Positions 61,672 through 64,000 of a stretch of DNA of 64,000 nucleotides are shown piece by piece. Each line of letters opens with the position of its first letter. The stretch's first letter is position 1. The stretch is from Oleispira sp963851095 (GTDB lineage Bacteria > Pseudomonadota > Gammaproteobacteria > Pseudomonadales > Oceanobacteraceae). The translations under genes were made by a program, and so were the position numbers. Below the pieces are notes generated by a model. That model did not search any database and was not told where the DNA came from. It was given only the letters and a program-made list of their open reading frames with translations. The stretch lies in the NCBI GenBank assembly GCA_963851095.1, contig CAWKOX010000010.1, forward strand, positions 124,001 to 188,000, read 5' to 3'.

Positions 61672-64000
61672 CTATTGAAGCCGTACTCTGAATTTAATGG
61701 TGAATTGAGTAGGACTTTCTCCAGCAGCAGGTGCTTGAAAAACTCCTTTTGGATTTATTCTAAAATGAGTAATATTCTTATCGATACCGTCGCTATCAGG
61801 GGTAGGGCTGTAGGTGAAACTTGCGCCATTATTAGCTGAAAATTCTAGGTCGTCGGAGTTACTACTTAAACTTTCAAAGTTATAGTTGAGCCCGCTGGGC
61901 GATGCACTTGGAAGTACTTTAATTGGCCCTGTATCTGCGACGTCATCAAAATCTAAGACATTCATAAACATATTTAATGGTATTGCGTCGGCGATCCAGA
62001 TGCTATTTATTTGAGCAGCCCCAGGGCCGGAATTACTTGCCGAAATCGTATAAGTTAAAACAGCATTTGGGATAGCCTTAGCGAAAGATGTTGCAGTATT
62101 GGTACCGTGAATAGGGTCCGAATACACATCTACATTTTTGGTTAAGGTTATATTGGGTAGTTGAGGTACGATTTTGAAGGTTGATTCACTGGTATGCTCG
62201 ATGTCATTTTCAACACCTTCAAGAGCGGTCACTGAAATACTCCAGTCTCCAAGCTCAGCATCTGCAGCCAAATTAAAACTGAATTGAAATATTTTTTTAG
62301 CAGGATGTGGCTCAGATAAAAAACTCATGTCTGCTTTGTTCACAAGCGTTGTGCCTTGGGAATTAGTGATGGTTATATTTGATGACGTTATGTCGAATGC
62401 GCCAAACGGATCACTAATCTCAGCTTGTATAATAATGGTCTCTGTAGGAGAAGCCTCACTTACTTCCTGTGAGTTGTTATCAATAATTGATATATTGTCA
62501 ACATTAATAACAGTGGCAGCTGGAAGGCTCACTAAACTATAGGGTGAAATGCTATCAGCGTTATTTACATTTGGGTCAATGGAATATATGCGTAAGCTAT
62601 CTTCTCCATACTGAGAATCATTAGCTACTTTAAGAGATAACGTATCATTAGGATCAAGAGTCGGGGTGCCAGATAGGGGAATAGAGAATTCGAATAGGGC
62701 AACATTATCACCGTTTAAACCTACAGAAGGAACAGATATCGTTCGAGTTACGCTGCCGATACTTATGTTGTTACGTAACAGAGTAACGGTAACAGTATGT
62801 CCCCAAGAATCACGATTATAGTCGTTTTGTAAGAATAAATAAGCACTGACGGTAGAATCTGAAAAAATGAACTCTTGCTGAAAAGCGGGTGTAATAATAT
62901 ACGTTCTCTCAGCTAAATCTGCCAATGTATGAAAAGCGCTAGAGGTTGGCTGTACTCTACTTAAATTAGAGGATTGGCGTAAATAAAGTGGCTTATTACC
63001 CGTCGCTGGGTTTGCGGGTTTGGATACATAAATTGTAGGAGAGCTAATGGTTATGTCAGACATATTCTGAGCACTGATGGTAGCTGTATTCTCGATTGCG
63101 GTATTTGCAGTTGACGAAGCGAGGATGATGGCATCAATTACGATTGATTCTGTAGCATTAGCCGCGACTGAAATATTCGATATAGAGATTAATCCTGTTG
63201 AATTACTTCCCGCGGGGGCTTGCTGACTATTATTACTTGCTCCATTCGGTAGGCTAATAACCTCAAATGAAGAAATATTATTGGGTAAGTTGTCAACTAC
63301 AGAAATTCCAGATTTTGCAACCCCGTTAGTTTCAATTAAATCAATTGTATATCTGATTTTCTCACCGGCTTGGACATTACCTCCGTTGAGGTCAGTCACA
63401 GATTTGGATGATGTAGAAAGGTCCGCTGAAACAACCGAGTAGGTTTGAGTGCGAGTATTGTTGGATAAGATATTATCAAATACAACACCCGTTACGGTCG
63501 CAGTAATATTAACGCTGTTATTCGTTGAATTGTCAGAGTAGAACGAAATGGAAAGTGAGTTGGCCGAAGCGTTATTGGCTATATCATTGGTATAGTTACA
63601 AATAACATTTGCAGAAACTTCATTACAACTCCATTGATTCCCCGTAAAGGAGTTTAGCGAGAGGCCTGTCGGTAATGGAATTGAAATTTCAGTACTGCTT
63701 GTCGCGATACTGGGTCCGTTATTATAAACAGTGAAATTGACTGTATTGTTCTCGCCACGTATGAATCTACTAGGCCCGATCTGCTGGATTGATAAGTCAG
63801 CCACTGGTTCGTTAGGCACACTGATCAGTTCAGCGGTTAAAAATACAGCATCTTGCCCAGAAGAATAGGTGGTATGTACGCTGGTATCCCCTGCGGTGAG
63901 GTAGCTACCAATTTGATACTCATCAATATCAACGCCACTTGTATTTCTTCCACCCGAAATATTTGAGTAGCCATTGAATTGATTGCCGTTTGGGTTATTC
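61672..64000 (-). CDS. Large DUF11-repeat surface protein, 5' end outside window
   Basis: The reading frame is open from the stop at 61672 to the window edge, so at least 776 residues are present and the start lies beyond 64000; the GTG at 63819 is internal. Near the edge the sequence RNTSGVDIDEYQIGSYLTAGDTSVHTTYSSGQDAVFLTAELIS is a conserved kind of beta domain seen before DUF11 repeats. Two DUF11-like repeats follow (ADLSIQQIGPSRFIRG..., ADLSTSSKSVTDLNGG...AGEKIRYTIDL), then a ~300-residue beta-rich middle, an Ig-like segment (~62150-62480), and a C-terminal module (LTKNVDVYSDPIHG, KAIPNAVLTYTISASNSG). It ends in TIKFRVRLQ with no anchor. Confidence 0.85.
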   Translation of the reverse strand, partial: NNPNGNQFNGYSNISGGRNTSGVDIDEYQIGSYLTAGDTSVHTTYSSGQDAVFLTAELISVPNEPVADLSIQQIGPSRFIRGENNTVNFTVYNNGPSIATSSTEISIPLPTGLSLNSFTGNQWSCNEVSANVICNYTNDIANNASANSLSISFYSDNSTNNSVNITATVTGVVFDNILSNNTRTQTYSVVSADLSTSSKSVTDLNGGNVQAGEKIRYTIDLIETNGVAKSGISVVDNLPNNISSFEVISLPNGASNNSQQAPAGSNSTGLISISNISVAANATESIVIDAIILASSTANTAIENTATISAQNMSDITISSPTIYVSKPANPATGNKPLYLRQSSNLSRVQPTSSAFHTLADLAERTYIITPAFQQEFIFSDSTVSAYLFLQNDYNRDSWGHTVTVTLLRNNISIGSVTRTISVPSVGLNGDNVALFEFSIPLSGTPTLDPNDTLSLKVANDSQYGEDSLRIYSIDPNVNNADSISPYSLVSLPAATVINVDNISIIDNNSQEVSEASPTETIIIQAEISDPFGAFDITSSNITITNSQGTTLVNKADMSFLSEPHPAKKIFQFSFNLAADAELGDWSISVTALEGVENDIEHTSESTFKIVPQLPNITLTKNVDVYSDPIHGTNTATSFAKAIPNAVLTYTISASNSGPGAAQINSIWIADAIPLNMFMNVLDFDDVADTGPIKVLPSASPSGLNYNFESLSSNSDDLEFSANNGASFTYSPTPDSDGIDKNITHFRINPKGVFQAPAAGESPTQFTIKFRVRLQ

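Noticed and set aside
63817..63819. GTG at 63819 as the start of the large DUF11 protein
   Set aside because: The same frame stays open to the window edge with beta-domain sequence, so the true start lies beyond 64000.

Overview
The window reads as chromosomal DNA of a free-living marine gammaproteobacterium with moderately low GC. An Oceanospirillales relative of the Oleispira/Bermanella type would fit, but that is an inference from gene content and codon use, not from a marker gene. Evidence for the class comes from close matches to E. coli or Pseudomonas families: RecC/RecB/RecD in tandem, a DusC-type dihydrouridine synthase, anaerobic HemN, AckA-Pta, a full ccmABCDEFGHI cytochrome c maturation operon, and a FliK-like/FlhB-like pair beside ccmA. 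I saw no rRNA, tRNA, CRISPR array, insertion sequence or phage gene.

Layout. 1-5.2 kb: the end of a LysR regulator, a GAF/HD-GYP protein and a Tat-exported PhoD-type phosphatase closed by a terminator. 5.2-15 kb: recC-recB-recD, with an apparent frameshift in recC. 15-25 kb: a saccharopine-dehydrogenase-like reductase, dusC, an M16A metalloprotease, an HTH/pseudo-receiver protein, an acyltransferase coupled to a Cys-rich lipoprotein, and several small unknowns. 25-31.8 kb: a repeat lipoprotein, a membrane-anchored receiver protein, a FieF-like metal exporter coupled to a barrel-like exported protein, a cysteine synthase and a membrane diguanylate cyclase. 31.8-36.1 kb: ackA-pta-acyltransferase operon. 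36.2-42.4 kb: PilZ protein, Bax-like lipoprotein, receiver-GGDEF protein, DUF4442 thioesterase-like protein, an exported unknown, hemN and a TetR regulator. 42.4-51.8 kb: the flagellar-like pair and the nine-gene ccm operon. 51.8-52.8 kb: a DUF2804 protein.

52.96-64 kb is the most unusual region. It is one minus-strand run of five tightly packed genes: four exported proteins built from DUF11-like beta-sandwich modules, then a 1977-residue protein with a DUF11-like module, a SdrD_B/CnaB-like module, an OmpA-type peptidoglycan-binding domain and a long beta-rich C-terminus that looks like an outer-membrane barrel. The four small proteins share one recurring module and lack any sorting tail. This suggests a multi-component cell-surface structure whose export and anchoring may depend on the giant protein. 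The run ends in a hairpin that overlaps the last stop codon, and its promoter lies beyond position 64000.

A second theme is cyclic-di-GMP signalling: HD-GYP, two GGDEF proteins (one with and one without a canonical I-site) and a PilZ protein. A third is respiration under low oxygen: ccm genes, hemN with an FNR/Anr-like site, and acetate overflow by AckA-Pta.
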